Assembly (NCBI RefSeq): GCF_000714935.1
Contig: NZ_JMIR01000012.1
Coordinates: 62,001-126,000, forward strand
Direction: 5' to 3'
Source: Tumebacillus flagellatus
Lineage (GTDB): Bacteria; Bacillota; Bacilli; Tumebacillales; Tumebacillaceae
DNA: 64,000 nucleotides
Below are positions 63,787-64,000 of the stretch, piece by piece; the stretch's first letter is position 1, and each line of letters begins with the position of its first letter. The position numbers and the translations under genes were made by a program. Under the pieces are notes generated by a model. That model ran no database searches. It was not told the origin of the DNA and saw only the letters and a program-made list of their open reading frames with translations.

Positions 63787-64000
63787 CTACTTTAATCCCC
63801 GCTTCATCATCTCTTGCACCACATAGCTCGCCACATCCGGTGCCAGCGTCCCCGGCCCGAAACCTGCGTCATAGCCGAGCTCCAGCGCCAGTTCGTGCCC
63901 GATGCGCGGGCCGCCGCAGATGAGGATCAGCTTCTCGCGCAATCCTTCCGCCTCTAACAACTCGACGAGTTGCGCGAGGTTCGGAATGTGCACGTCCTTT
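63787..64000 (-). CDS. kamE: B12-binding beta subunit of lysine 5,6-/D-ornithine 4,5-aminomutase, 3' end only
   Basis: The last 70 residues are present; the gene runs off the right edge. LILICGGPRIGHELALELGY and DAGFGPGTLAPDVASYVVQE correspond to the C-terminal cobalamin-binding domain of KamE/OraE. An internal GTG at 63991-63993 is not a start because the frame is open to the edge. It fits the lysine-fermentation enzymes kce and kal at 18-19 kb, which act later in the same pathway. Confidence 0.78.
   Translation of the reverse strand, partial: KDVHIPNLAQLVELLEAEGLREKLILICGGPRIGHELALELGYDAGFGPGTLAPDVASYVVQEMMKRGLK

Overview
The window looks like chromosome of a GC-rich, endospore-forming Firmicute. 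The supports are a gerA-type tricistron, spoIIE-yabS-yabT-tilS-hpt-ftsH, spo0F, a YhcN-type spore lipoprotein, a CmpA-like micropeptide, a Zn-type L31, Gram-positive Shine-Dalgarno sequences and U-tract terminators. Composition and gene order would fit Tumebacillus/Alicyclobacillaceae, but that is an inference. I see no rRNA, tRNA, insertion sequence, prophage or CRISPR array.

Layout. 1-4.5 kb: the end of a yqhQ-like gene and a germinant-receptor operon. 4.5-20 kb: the block known from Bacillus (spo0F-fba-tal-glpX-rho-rpmE-tdk), read right to left. It carries several insertions: a kal-kce pair for lysine fermentation between spo0F and fba; dapH plus an N-acetyl-diaminopimelate deacetylase (lysine synthesis) between tal and glpX; and, between rho and rpmE, a radical SAM gene and a plus-strand module of an XRE-TPR regulator followed by a tiny secreted peptide. 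20-30.6 kb: an alpha-glucan locus (GH2, GH13, ABC importer, amylo-1,6-glucosidase) with its LacI regulator and repeated operator palindromes. 30.6-38.8 kb: def, coaX, nadC, nadB, nadA, fhs and an HD-GYP gene. 38.8-48.4 kb: the spoIIE to ftsH block with a split ThrE exporter inserted. 48.7-50.7 kb: comEB, cmpA, a DUF4870 gene and an arylamine N-acetyltransferase. 50.8-59.3 kb: a fatty-acid/acyl-CoA oxidation operon plus a membrane Fe-S oxidoreductase, both preceded by FadR-type boxes. 59.5-64 kb: kynB, a secreted protein, a HExxH protein followed by a 32-residue Cys-rich micropeptide, a DUF2515 gene, and the 3' end of a B12-dependent aminomutase subunit.

Themes. Carbon flow joins glucan uptake and hydrolysis, fba/tal/glpX, and beta-oxidation that is probably FadR-controlled. 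Lysine appears three times: dapH plus deacetylase for synthesis, kce/kal and the kamE-like fragment for breakdown. The two most interesting items are (1) the regulator at 6437-7726 with the peptide at 7994-8170, whose precursor carries the same nine-residue sequence (WWSEHEPNH) twice, once exactly at the C-terminus, which looks like a peptide quorum-sensing pair; and (2) the HExxH protein at 60703-62172 with the peptide at 62282-62380, whose last eleven residues hold three cysteines, a possible modified-peptide locus. Both peptides are assigned from sequence alone.
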